NCBI GenBank assembly: GCA_031270585.1
Contig: JAISXK010000117.1
Span: forward strand, 1 to 11,454
Length of the DNA: 11,454 nucleotides
Direction: 5' to 3'
Source of the DNA: Clostridiales bacterium
GTDB taxonomy: Bacteria > Bacillota > Clostridia > Christensenellales > CAG-138
Positions within the stretch are counted from its first letter, which is position 1. Every line of letters starts with the position of its first letter. The position numbers and the translations under genes are program-made. The notes under the pieces are model-generated. The model searched no databases. It saw only the letters and a list, made by a program, of their open reading frames with translations, and was not told the origin of the DNA. Below are positions 1 through 7,113 of the stretch, piece by piece.

Positions 1-1089
1 CTGCAAGAGGGCATATTGCGGCTTGGCAACAACGCCTTTGAAGGCTGCGCGAGCCTTCGTGAAATACGGCTTCCGCAGAGCATACGGGTAATAGAAAAAG
101 AGGCGTTTCGGCAATGCGCAAGCCTTAGCGCCATCGCCCTGCCCGATCAGCTGCGCGAAATCGGCGATAACGCGTTTCACAGCTGTGTAAAGCTCGAAAC
201 CATTACCGTGCCGGATGCCGTTACCACCATCGGTGAGGGCGCGTTTTATGGCTGCGCGGCGCTCAAAGAGGTGCGCCTGCCGCCGCGGCTTTCCTCCATC
301 AGCGTGGGCACGTTTCAAAAATGCGGGGAGCTAAAGAGCATCACCATACCCGAAGGCGTGCAGCTGATTGGCGGCGCGGCGTTTTCGGGTTGCGGCGCGC
401 TTAGCGGGATCATACTGCCACAAAGCCTCAAGCGTATAGAGGAAGAGGCGTTTTATGCCTGTGCCGGCCTCAAAAGCGTAGAATTGCCCCCGGCGCTTGC
501 GTATATCGGCGAATACGCGTTTTATGGATGCCTTAACCTCGCCACTACCATACCGGCCGGCGTTACATATATTGGCGAGGGCGCGTTTGATTTTACGCCC
601 ATGGAGAAAAAAGAATCGGAGCGGTTTGTAATCGTGGGCGACGGCGTGCTCACACAGTATAACGGCAGCGATCAGGTTGTAACCGTGCCCGATGGCGTAA
701 AGCGCGTGGGCGGCTTTCACAGGAACGAAAGCGTGCAGATGGTGCTGCTGCCCAACAGCGTTGTGGAAATCGGCGAGGGCGCGTTTCGTGCCTGCACGGC
801 GTTGATGAGCGTGCATATGCCCCTGGGGCTGCAAACCATTGAAGAGCGCGCGTTTGACGGGTGCGTAAGCCTGGTGGGCCTGACGCTGCCCGATACCGTA
901 ACGCGCATAGGCGGCTGGGCGTTTTTGGGTTGCGAGCAGCTGCAAACGCTCGTCGTGCCCCCCGGCGTTACCGAGATTGGCGAGGGCGCGTTTTACAATT
1001 GCCCCAAGCTGACGTTGCAGGTGTATGCGGGCTCCGCCGCGGAGGCGTACGCGCTCTCCATGCGCATACCGTTCAATATATTGCAATAG
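1..1089 (+). CDS. BspA-like leucine-rich repeat (LRR_5) protein, 5'-truncated
   Basis: This is the C-terminal part of a protein made of tandem LRR_5 (BspA/TpLRR) repeats. The reading frame is open to base 1, and the first codons already read as repeat (IGNNAF-like), so the true start lies upstream; the TTG at 16 is not a credible start. About fourteen units of roughly 23 residues follow the pattern I-G-x-x-A-F-x-x-C-x-x-L-x-x-(I/V)-x-(L/I)-P, for example IGEGAFYGCAALKEVRLP. Around residues 197-235 (counted from the TTG) the pattern is broken by a segment containing IVGDGVLTQYNGS, a variant unit common in this family. The end (AYALSMRIPFNILQ) is the usual C-terminal cap, so the 3' end is intact. 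Such proteins are usually secreted or surface-bound and mediate adhesion; any signal peptide would be outside the window. It converges on the dehydrogenase gene 27 bases downstream. The family is certain, the ligand unknown. Confidence 0.9.
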   Translation: MQEGILRLGNNAFEGCASLREIRLPQSIRVIEKEAFRQCASLSAIALPDQLREIGDNAFHSCVKLETITVPDAVTTIGEGAFYGCAALKEVRLPPRLSSISVGTFQKCGELKSITIPEGVQLIGGAAFSGCGALSGIILPQSLKRIEEEAFYACAGLKSVELPPALAYIGEYAFYGCLNLATTIPAGVTYIGEGAFDFTPMEKKESERFVIVGDGVLTQYNGSDQVVTVPDGVKRVGGFHRNESVQMVLLPNSVVEIGEGAFRACTALMSVHMPLGLQTIEERAFDGCVSLVGLTLPDTVTRIGGWAFLGCEQLQTLVVPPGVTEIGEGAFYNCPKLTLQVYAGSAAEAYALSMRIPFNILQ

Positions 1090-1094
1090 ACTTG

Positions 1095-1107
1095 GCGCGA
1101 AGCGCGC
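1095..1107 (+). terminator. Possible weak terminator hairpin after LRR gene
   Basis: GCGCG-AAG-CGCGC forms a five-pair stem six bases after the LRR stop codon, followed by GTTCATATAT rather than a clean T-run. An overlapping alternative pairs TTGGCGCG (1092-1099) with CGCGCCAA inside the 3' end of the opposing dehydrogenase gene. It may act as a terminator between convergent genes, but the missing U-tract makes this weak. Confidence 0.3.
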
Positions 1108-1116
1108 GTTCATATA

Positions 1117-2382
1117 TCAGCCGCATTGCGCGCCAAAGTGTTTAAGCAGGTATTTTTCCGCCTCGGGGCACCACAGGCCGTTGTTGGCGGTAACGATTTC
1201 ATCAAGCGCCGCAAAGAGCGGGTCCGCTTTGCCTTTAAGGGCAAAATCGCTTATGGCGGTAAGCGGCATATCGATCCGGTTGTATATGAGCTTTTTGCCG
1301 CCGGGTATATCGGGCAGCCTGAGCGTCGTTTCCGCCGCGCAATCAAGCCCGCCTATGTGGGTGATCATGGAGGATGGATTGAGCGCGCCGCTGTTCATCA
1401 TTTGTATGGATTCGCGCATGTCGCCGGTGTTGCCGCCGGATGTTCCCACGATGTGGTGGTACGCGTAATGCACGTTGTAAAAGTTCATTTCCGCCTTAAA
1501 GCCCGTGTTGGAAGGCCCCGCGAAGAAGTTCAGGCACCCGTCGTGACCCAATATGGCGTCGCCCTGCTCCACGACGGGCTTTACCGGCGCGAAAACGATC
1601 ACATCATCATAGCCCGTGCCCCCGCAAAGCGCCGTCAGCTCACATACAGGGTCGCCCGCAGCCGTGTTGAGATAACGCAGTTCCACCCCCTGCGCCCGCG
1701 CGTGCTCCACAGTATAGATGCTTGCCGCGCGGTTTAGCCGCGCCTCGTCGATATCCGTCACCACCAGCAGCGAAGGCCGCCTGTCGCAATGCAGCGCGTA
1801 ATCGATGGCGCCAAGGCCCATGGGGCCCACCGCCGCCAGCATGGCCATCTTGCCGCCCTTTACAATGCCCATGCTGTGCGTATAGCTGCCGGGCGTGGTG
1901 TGGTACATCGCGTGGAACGTGCCTATGACGCAGCTCATGGGCTCGGCCAAAGAGCCGAAATAATACACGTCGGAATGATAGGGCAGCAGGCAATCCATCT
2001 CCAATATTTCAATGGGGATATTCGCGTAGGTGGCGTCGCCGCCGCAATAAGGGTAGGAATAACCCGGCGCCTCAAGCGATCCCTTGTAAAAGTGCGCGGG
2101 CTGTATGGCAAACCCGTCGCCGGGTTTATATTTGTGCTTCCAGCGTTCGCCCACCTCCACGATGCGGCCGCAAAACTCATGGCCGATGATGGTGGGGTTC
2201 TTTGCCACGTCGTCCGGCACGCGCTTATGCTTTGCGCCCTGCATGGCGGCCTTGTAGCTGCTCATGCAGATGCTGTCGGATATAATCTCAACGCGCACGC
2301 CGTCTTCGCCTATGGGCGGCAGATCGAATATTTCCAGTCTGAGATCCTTCTCGCCATAAATCCTGACCGCTTTTGTTTTCAC
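1117..2382 (-). CDS. Zinc-type medium-chain dehydrogenase, L-sorbose-1-phosphate reductase-like
   Basis: A 421-residue cytosolic NAD(P)-dependent medium-chain dehydrogenase/reductase. The N-terminal GroES-like half carries catalytic-zinc ligand candidates C39 (SICMSS), H68-E69 (GHEF) and E147 (AEPMSC). The Rossmann half has the dinucleotide loop GPMGLG at 186-191 and an acidic D210 ending the second strand, which favours NAD over NADP. The four-cysteine structural-zinc lobe of classic alcohol dehydrogenases is absent; residues 96-117 are a His/Tyr/Gly-rich stretch instead. Length, N-terminus (MKTKAVRIYGEKDLRLE) and the SDSIC-SS motif resemble SorE-type L-sorbose-1-phosphate reductases, which make D-glucitol 6-phosphate. 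This is recalled family similarity, not a search. No sugar PTS or kinase gene lies nearby, so the substrate is uncertain. The start is GTG, chosen because a strong AGGAGGGG site precedes it by six bases and the N-terminus matches the family. It probably has its own promoter at 2436-2463. Confidence 0.85.
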   Translation of the reverse strand: MKTKAVRIYGEKDLRLEIFDLPPIGEDGVRVEIISDSICMSSYKAAMQGAKHKRVPDDVAKNPTIIGHEFCGRIVEVGERWKHKYKPGDGFAIQPAHFYKGSLEAPGYSYPYCGGDATYANIPIEILEMDCLLPYHSDVYYFGSLAEPMSCVIGTFHAMYHTTPGSYTHSMGIVKGGKMAMLAAVGPMGLGAIDYALHCDRRPSLLVVTDIDEARLNRAASIYTVEHARAQGVELRYLNTAAGDPVCELTALCGGTGYDDVIVFAPVKPVVEQGDAILGHDGCLNFFAGPSNTGFKAEMNFYNVHYAYHHIVGTSGGNTGDMRESIQMMNSGALNPSSMITHIGGLDCAAETTLRLPDIPGGKKLIYNRIDMPLTAISDFALKGKADPLFAALDEIVTANNGLWCPEAEKYLLKHFGAQCG

Positions 2383-2388
2383 GAGTAT

Positions 2389-2396
2389 CCCCTCCT
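2389..2396 (-). promoter_or_regulatory. Ribosome binding site deciding the GTG start
   Basis: Read on the minus strand this is AGGAGGGG, six bases before the GTG at 2382. It is the strongest Shine-Dalgarno match in the region and fixes the non-ATG start of the dehydrogenase. Confidence 0.8.
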
Positions 2397-2435
2397 AAAA
2401 AATAAAAACTCTTTGCGCGTCCGCGCTATAAGCAA

Positions 2436-2463
2436 AGTATACCGTGTTTTTTGTTTCGTGCAA
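2436..2463 (-). promoter_or_regulatory. Sigma-A-type promoter for the dehydrogenase gene
   Basis: On the minus strand TTGCAC (2463-2458), a 16-base spacer and TATACT (2441-2436). Transcription would begin near 2429, leaving a leader of about 47 bases. The stretch 2383-2531 is AT-rich, unlike the flanking genes, as expected for a promoter region. Confidence 0.6.
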
Positions 2464-2531
2464 GGTGAAAATAAAAAACACCATACAATAGAGCGGCCCG
2501 GCGCCATCCCCGCCCTCGTATCCGCTTGTGA

Positions 2532-3056
2532 TCATTGCCGCGCGGCGCATACGCCGGTTTGAAATTCCAGAGCGGGGTTCACAAGTCCCCTGTACAGCGC
2601 CAGGCTTTTCACCCATTCCACACAATCGTTCTTCCATCTGTACAGCGTGGTTTGTCCGATGCACAGTTGCTCCATCAGTCTTCGCCGCACCGCGCCGGCC
2701 CTTAGCAGCGTTTTTTCGTCCGGCTTCCCAATGCCGTAATAGGCGGTAAGTATGGTCGCAAGCGCCGGCGCGTAAAAACGCATTTCCGTAAGCGCGGTAT
2801 CGATCACCGCCACCCAATCGCGCATCTCCTGCACGCGCCGCGTGGGTTCCGCCCTTCTAAGCGCCACATACGCAGTATCGTCCCGCCGTTCGGATGTTTT
2901 ACTTCGGGCGGCCTGCGTCATGCTCTCGTGATAAAGGCCATGATCTTCGTAGGCCGCTATCTCAAGCTTCATGAGCCGGTAATTGGAAAGTCTATATTCC
3001 ACCTCTTTATACAGCCTGTTTCTCACATCGTGATATGTGTGAATCGTATTTTGCAT
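2532..3056 (-). CDS. Small helix-turn-helix protein, resembling phage late transcription regulators
   Basis: A 174-residue soluble, basic protein with no signal peptide or membrane segment. The N-terminal half is helical and charged (RNRLYKEVEYRLSNYRLMKLEIAAYED), probably a dimerisation or coiled region. The C-terminal third contains a helix-turn-helix-like stretch, ending in RRLMEQLCIGQTTLYRWKND then CVEWVKSLALYRGL, in which CIGQTTLYRWKN looks like the recognition part. Layout and wording recall RinA/ArpU-type regulators and related small proteins of Firmicutes phages, which bear a sigma-70 region-4-like fold; this is pattern recognition only. The ATG at 3056 is preferred because GGAG sits six bases ahead of it; an in-frame TTG at 3068 (178 residues) directly abuts GAGGGG and is poorly placed. 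No phage structural or integrase genes lie around it, so it is either a remnant or a domesticated regulator. It has its own very strong promoter. Confidence 0.7.
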   Translation of the reverse strand: MQNTIHTYHDVRNRLYKEVEYRLSNYRLMKLEIAAYEDHGLYHESMTQAARSKTSERRDDTAYVALRRAEPTRRVQEMRDWVAVIDTALTEMRFYAPALATILTAYYGIGKPDEKTLLRAGAVRRRLMEQLCIGQTTLYRWKNDCVEWVKSLALYRGLVNPALEFQTGVCAARQ

Positions 3057-3060
3057 CTGT

Positions 3061-3068
3061 TGCTCCAA
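3061..3068 (-). promoter_or_regulatory. Ribosome binding site choosing ATG 3056 over TTG 3068
   Basis: On the minus strand the bases TTGGAGCA cover the candidate TTG start, and the GGAG within them lies six bases before the ATG at 3056. The only site upstream of the TTG, GAGGGG, touches it with no spacer, so the ATG is the better start. Confidence 0.55.
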
Positions 3069-3174
3069 CCCCTCAATTTGTGTTTTGTTTTCGATAAAAA
3101 CCCAAATGCCCGGTTATGCGCCCTTTGCCTGTTCAATCGGCGTTCCGGTGCGGAGTGCAGCATCCCACGCAACG

Positions 3175-3204
3175 ATTATAACACATTTGTTCGTATATTG
3201 TCAA
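3175..3204 (-). promoter_or_regulatory. Extended -10 sigma-A promoter for the helix-turn-helix gene
   Basis: Minus strand: consensus TTGACA (3204-3199), an 18-base spacer ending in TG-T, and consensus TATAAT (3180-3175), an extended -10 element. The start point would be near 3168, giving a leader of about 110 bases before the ATG at 3056. It points away from the typA promoter. Confidence 0.75.
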
Positions 3205-3210
3205 ATTATT

Positions 3211-3240
3211 TTCGCTAATGGTATGGAGAGTGAAAGCGAA
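3211..3240. promoter_or_regulatory. Inverted repeat between the two divergent promoters (candidate operator)
   Basis: TTCGCT (3211-3216) and AGCGAA (3235-3240) form a perfect six-base inverted repeat with an 18-base centre. It lies between the -35 box of the minus-strand promoter (3199-3204) and that of the typA promoter (3253-3258). The position suits a regulator acting on both genes, perhaps the adjacent helix-turn-helix protein. A repeat this short can arise by chance. Confidence 0.3.
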
Positions 3241-3252
3241 TATCCGGGGGTA

Positions 3253-3281
3253 TTGCACTTTTGGGGCAATTCCTTTATAAT
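3253..3281 (+). promoter_or_regulatory. Sigma-A promoter for typA
   Basis: TTGCAC (3253-3258), a 17-base spacer and consensus TATAAT (3276-3281). Transcription would begin near 3288, leaving a leader of about 46 bases before the typA ATG. Confidence 0.75.
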
Positions 3282-3334
3282 CTATAGCCGCGCCTGAAAT
3301 GTGATCGAACCGGCGAGAAGGAATTGAGGTAAGA

Positions 3335-5161
3335 ATGACAAAAAACGAAGCGGTTAGAAATATAGCCATCATCGCCCATGTAGACCATGGCAAAACAACG
3401 CTTGTCGATCAAATGCTGCGCCAGAGCGGCATATTCCGCAGCAACGAGCAGGTGCGTGAGCGCGTGATGGATAGCAACGATCTGGAGCGTGAGCGCGGCA
3501 TCACCATACTGAGCAAAAACACGGCGGTGACCTATAAGGGCGTGCGCATCAACATTGTGGATACGCCGGGTCACGCCGATTTTGGCGGAGAGGTAGAGCG
3601 CATATTACAGTTGGTGGACGGGGTGCTTCTGGTGGTAGACGCCTTTGAAGGTTGCATGCCGCAAACACGCTTTGTGCTGCGCAAGGCGCTGGAACTGGGC
3701 AAGATACCCGTCGTGGTTGTGAATAAAGTGGATCGCCCCGGCGCGCGCCCATACGAGGTGGTGAGCGAGGTGCTGGAGCTTTTTATGGATCTTGGCGCCA
3801 CGGCGGCGCAGTTGGATTTTCCCGTGGTGTATACATCCGCCAGAGACGGCAGCGCGGGCCTGGAGCCGGACGAGCTTCACGATAATATGGACGCGTTATT
3901 TCAAACCATATGCGAGGATATACCGGCGCCAGGCGGAGACCAGGACGCGCCGCTGCAAATATTGTTTTCCACCATCGATTATGACGAATATGTGGGGCGC
4001 ATTGGCATAGGGCGCGTTGTGCGTGGCACGGCCGGCCGCAATATGCCCGTGAAGCTTTGCGGCGGCGGCGCGGATCAATGCGACGCCAGGCTGACGCGTC
4101 TTTACCATTTTCAGGGCCTGAAGCGTATTGAGATCGAGGAGGCCAGGGCCGGCGATATCGTGGCCGTGGCGGGGGCGGAGGGCTTGCGCGTGGGCCAAAC
4201 CGCCTGCGCGCCGGACGCCGTGGAGCCGCTGCCCTTTGTGCATATAGACGAGCCCACCGTGGCCATGGTGTTTATGGTTAACGACAGCCCGTTTGCGGGC
4301 AAAGAGGGCAAGTACGTGACATCGCGCAACCTGCGCGACAGGCTTTTTCGCGAGGTGCTCACCAATATATCCATGCGCGTGAACGAAGCCTATAGTACCG
4401 ACGCGTTTGAGGTGTGCGGGCGCGGAGAGCTGCATTTATCCATACTGATAGAAACCATGCGCAGACAGGGGTATGAATTTGCCGTGAGCAGGCCGCGCGT
4501 GATCTATAAGACCGGCGAATCCGGTAACCGGCTGGAGCCCATGGAGGCGCTCACGATCGATGTGCCGCAGGAATACGTAGGCGCCGTGATGGACAAGCTG
4601 GGCGCCAGGAAAGCGGAACTTATCGATATGACGGCGGGCGGCGAGGGCACAAGGCTGAAGTTTCGTATACCCGCGCGGGGGCTGATGGGCTACCGCAGCG
4701 AATTGCTTACGGATACCCGCGGCCATGGCGTCATGAGCCATGTGTTTGACGGCTACGCGCCCTATAAGGGTGAAATGCAGGAGCGTGCGCGCGGCAGCCT
4801 GATTGCCCATGAAACGGGCGACACCACCGCGTATGGCCTGTATAACACGCAGGAGCGCGGAAAACTTTTTGTGGGCCCCGGCGTTCCGGTATATGCCGGG
4901 CAGGTGGTGGGCGAATGCGCCAAGGCGGATGATATCGTGGTGAACGTATGCAAGAAAAAGCATGTAACCAATATGCGCGCGTCCGGCAGTGACGAGGCGC
5001 TGCGCCTTACGCCGCCTGTGGCGCTCTCGCTGGAGCAATGCCTGGAATTTATCGCCGACGACGAATTGGTGGAGGTAACGCCGCAAAACATACGCATGCG
5101 CAAACGCGTACTGAATAAAGAGTTGCGGCAAAAGGGGGGCGCAAACGCCGGGGAGGCTTGA
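3335..5161 (+). CDS. typA: Translational GTPase TypA/BipA
   Basis: A 608-residue ribosome-associated GTPase of the EF-G/LepA superfamily that assists ribosome assembly and stress adaptation. All G motifs are present: P-loop AHVDHGKT (14-21), switch I RGIT (54-57), DTPGH (76-80), NKVD (130-133) and the TSARDG G5 motif. Then come the EF-Tu-like beta-barrel domain (about 205-300), the EF-G domain-III/V-like regions (GRGELHLSILIE; GLMGYRSELLTDTRGHG) and the TypA-specific C-terminal domain (NTQERGKLFVGPGVPVY, ending in a KKKHVTNMR segment). The length is typical of the family (about 600-615). The ATG follows a GAGGTAAG ribosome site. It has its own promoter, and its stop lies 12 bases from the opposing propeller gene, leaving no room for a dedicated terminator. 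It appears intact and functional. Confidence 0.98.
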   Translation: MTKNEAVRNIAIIAHVDHGKTTLVDQMLRQSGIFRSNEQVRERVMDSNDLERERGITILSKNTAVTYKGVRINIVDTPGHADFGGEVERILQLVDGVLLVVDAFEGCMPQTRFVLRKALELGKIPVVVVNKVDRPGARPYEVVSEVLELFMDLGATAAQLDFPVVYTSARDGSAGLEPDELHDNMDALFQTICEDIPAPGGDQDAPLQILFSTIDYDEYVGRIGIGRVVRGTAGRNMPVKLCGGGADQCDARLTRLYHFQGLKRIEIEEARAGDIVAVAGAEGLRVGQTACAPDAVEPLPFVHIDEPTVAMVFMVNDSPFAGKEGKYVTSRNLRDRLFREVLTNISMRVNEAYSTDAFEVCGRGELHLSILIETMRRQGYEFAVSRPRVIYKTGESGNRLEPMEALTIDVPQEYVGAVMDKLGARKAELIDMTAGGEGTRLKFRIPARGLMGYRSELLTDTRGHGVMSHVFDGYAPYKGEMQERARGSLIAHETGDTTAYGLYNTQERGKLFVGPGVPVYAGQVVGECAKADDIVVNVCKKKHVTNMRASGSDEALRLTPPVALSLEQCLEFIADDELVEVTPQNIRMRKRVLNKELRQKGGANAGEA

Positions 5162-5173
5162 AGAGGCAACGCG

Positions 5174-6934
5174 TCAATTCAGCCTTATCCCCAAAATTTG
5201 ATTGGAGCGCGTGCCGATCACCAGCATGTTATCAAATACGGCGGGCGAGGCCTCCATATTGTTGTTTTCAAACTGTATGGTATCCAAAAGCGCGCCGGTT
5301 CTGCCGTCCAGCAGGGTGATGCTGCCGCCGCTGTCACAGGTTACGATATAGGCGTTGCCGAATTTGTCGTATACATCCACCGGGGATGGCCAGGAGTACC
5401 GCTCGAGTGGATACGTCCAGCGTTCCATGCCCGTGGCTTTATCCAATGCCACGATAAGGCCGCTGCCGCTGTTGGGCGTGCGGCTGTAGGATACGATCAC
5501 CAAATCATCGATACTGTGCTTGCCCAGCGCGGCGGTGGCCTGTACGCCGCCCGCAGCGGATGCGTTGTAGCGCACCGCGCGCGTATCCTGCCAGAGTATT
5601 TCGCCGGTGACGGCGTCAAGCTTGAAAAAAGACGCGTCCCCCTTGCCGTCGCCGGCTAAATAATCCAGTGAGGCGCCCACATAGAGATAGGCGGTGTGGG
5701 CGTCCTCGTCCTCTTCCAGCACGGGGGTGGCGTTTGTGTCGTCCAAAAGATCCTGCACCCAGACGATATCCATCGTGTTGACGTTTATACATTGCATAAA
5801 GCCCGCGTTATCCGCAAGGTAGAGGTATTCACGCCAACCTGCGGCGCTTGCTTCAAAGCCCAGCCAGTAGTCGCCGTTTGTATCCACACGGGCGGCATTG
5901 TAGCGGTATTTTACCAATTGCGAGGGGTTCACAGTGATGCTGCCGGCGGCCTCGTCATAATGTGTATTGAGCTTGACGCGATAGAGTATGCCGTTTTCGC
6001 CGGGGTAAAAGAGCGTATCGCTGGCGGCGTTAATGAGCGGCGAGCTGTCATAGGCGTGCCATTTGCGCAGTGCGAACGGATCCTCGCGCAACCCAAACTC
6101 ATAAAGCCGCTCAAAATCGATCAGGCTATATACCATGGCGCGCGCGTCGATGGATTTGTCGGCGTACCCATCCCCCGGGCCCAAGTATAGCAGCGGGTAG
6201 CCGCGTGGGTCGATGGAGCCGGCGCCTTTAAAGGGCATGCCTATGCGCAGTTTGTCGCGCGTGGGTTCGCCGGTTTCCAGATCTAAAAAATACACGGAGC
6301 CATCCATGGTGGCGAGTATGACCTCCACAAGGCCGGGCTTGTTTTTCGCGCTGTCATACAGGTTCATGATCCGCTTTGTGGCCTCGGGCCAGCGCACGAT
6401 AAGGGGCTGCCCCACCCAACCGCTGCCCGACCATCTGGCGTCGGGGTCGCTGCTGCTGATGCCGCGTTTCATGGATCCGGTGGCCGCCGACCACACATGG
6501 GTGAGCGTTTTTAACGTTATATCGGCCGTGCCGTAGGCGGCGCTGTCGCGGTAATTATTGCCGCGGAAGGTGGTAACGCCCTCGACGAAGGAAAACGCGT
6601 CCGCCGGGCCAAAAAAGATATCGCCGGGGCTCGTATAGCTTTGGGATATTTCGCCGTCCGTCTCCAGCTCGCGTATAAACTCAAACCGCGCAGGCCTTGT
6701 GTCCGCTATGGGCGCGGGGGTATAAAAATACGGCGTGGGGGATAAAACGGGCGTGGGCACGGGCGTTGGGGAAGGCGCGGGGTCGGCGGCGCCGGGGCCA
6801 AACAGGACGCCGCCCGGCGTGGAGGCCGCGTTTTTTGGCATTTGCATATACCCAAAGGCCAAGAGGCCCACAATAGTTACCGCTATGGCCAACACCAGTA
6901 TGGCGAGTGCTTTGATAAGCGTTTTAACGGTCAT
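5174..6934 (-). CDS. Membrane-anchored extracellular PQQ-like beta-propeller protein
   Basis: A 586-residue protein. Residues about 6-29 form one hydrophobic helix after a short K-containing N-terminus, a signal anchor with no lipobox or clear cleavage site. A low-complexity Pro/Thr linker (about 52-76, with PSPTPVPTPVLSPTP) lifts the rest off the membrane. The remaining ~500 residues contain PQQ/YVTN-type propeller blades, such as GSVYFLDLETGE, FFKLDAVTGEILW, IVALDKATGMERWTY and ITLLDGRTGALLDTI. Blades of this type in Bacillota usually serve as binding or structural scaffolds; no PQQ-dehydrogenase catalytic motif is evident. GGAGG precedes the ATG by four bases. It has its own promoter at 7012-7040 and ends 12 bases from the typA stop. 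Function is unknown; a cell-surface binding or sensing role is inference. The architecture call is firm, the blade count is not. Confidence 0.85.
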   Translation of the reverse strand: MTVKTLIKALAILVLAIAVTIVGLLAFGYMQMPKNAASTPGGVLFGPGAADPAPSPTPVPTPVLSPTPYFYTPAPIADTRPARFEFIRELETDGEISQSYTSPGDIFFGPADAFSFVEGVTTFRGNNYRDSAAYGTADITLKTLTHVWSAATGSMKRGISSSDPDARWSGSGWVGQPLIVRWPEATKRIMNLYDSAKNKPGLVEVILATMDGSVYFLDLETGEPTRDKLRIGMPFKGAGSIDPRGYPLLYLGPGDGYADKSIDARAMVYSLIDFERLYEFGLREDPFALRKWHAYDSSPLINAASDTLFYPGENGILYRVKLNTHYDEAAGSITVNPSQLVKYRYNAARVDTNGDYWLGFEASAAGWREYLYLADNAGFMQCINVNTMDIVWVQDLLDDTNATPVLEEDEDAHTAYLYVGASLDYLAGDGKGDASFFKLDAVTGEILWQDTRAVRYNASAAGGVQATAALGKHSIDDLVIVSYSRTPNSGSGLIVALDKATGMERWTYPLERYSWPSPVDVYDKFGNAYIVTCDSGGSITLLDGRTGALLDTIQFENNNMEASPAVFDNMLVIGTRSNQILGIRLN

Positions 6935-7011
6935 ACCGCCTCCGAAATGAATTTTGCCATGCCGCAGTTCACATGCGCGCCGGCGGTAAAACGCGGCAGG
7001 GTCTTAAAGCA

Positions 7012-7040
7012 ATTGTATACTGTGGGCGCCCGTATGGCAA
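7012..7040 (-). promoter_or_regulatory. Probable promoter for the beta-propeller gene
   Basis: Minus strand TTGCCA (7040-7035), a 17-base spacer and TACAAT (7017-7012). Transcription would start near 7005, leaving a leader of about 70 bases. The long inverted repeat at 7048-7106 ends eight bases upstream of the -35 box. Confidence 0.55.
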
Positions 7041-7047
7041 ATGGTAA

Positions 7048-7106
7048 GCATAAGCATAGTACGCCAATCTCAATCCGGGTTTAAGACTGGCGCGCCATGC
7101 TTATGC
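7048..7106. repeat. 23-base imperfect inverted repeat behind the MATE gene
   Basis: The arms at 7048-7070 and 7084-7106 flank a 13-base loop (CAATCCGGGTTTA). The outer ten bases, GCATAAGCAT and ATGCTTATGC, are perfectly complementary. Of the inner thirteen positions nine are Watson-Crick, and most of the others can form G-U pairs in RNA. It begins eight bases after the MATE stop codon and lies just upstream of the propeller promoter. It may be a terminator-like RNA hairpin for the MATE transcript, but no U-run follows on either strand. Alternatives are a protein-binding site or a small repeated element. Confidence 0.6.
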
Positions 7107-7113
7107 AATACGT

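Noticed and set aside
331..1113. Long minus-strand open frame opposite the LRR gene
   Set aside because: It is the antisense shadow of the repeat-rich LRR coding sequence, rich in Arg/His/Ala with no domain sense and no good ribosome site.
2464..2482. GGTG...CACC symmetrical stretch near the dehydrogenase promoter, considered as a catabolite-repression site
   Set aside because: The centre is an A-run without the CG core of a cre box, and only four bases on each side are symmetrical.
2490..2531. GC-rich stretch after the helix-turn-helix gene followed by a T-rich run on the minus strand, considered as a terminator
   Set aside because: Only a four-pair stem (GCGG/CCGC) can be drawn, and the T-rich run is about 15 bases away.
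1789..2562. 257-codon plus-strand frame opposite the dehydrogenase
   Set aside because: It lies antisense to a clearly conserved gene, and its composition is typical of a GC-rich shadow frame.
2532..3056. Prophage call based on the regulator-like gene
   Set aside because: No integrase, terminase, capsid or tail gene and no attachment-site repeat is present nearby.
3040..3162. Short minus-strand ORF starting MLHSAPERRLNRQ in the leader of the helix-turn-helix gene
   Set aside because: It has only a weak GTGGG ahead of it, basic low-information content, and it runs into the real gene in another frame.
3896..5131. Two long minus-strand frames (179 and 231 codons) opposite typA
   Set aside because: Both are antisense shadows of an intact, highly conserved GTPase.
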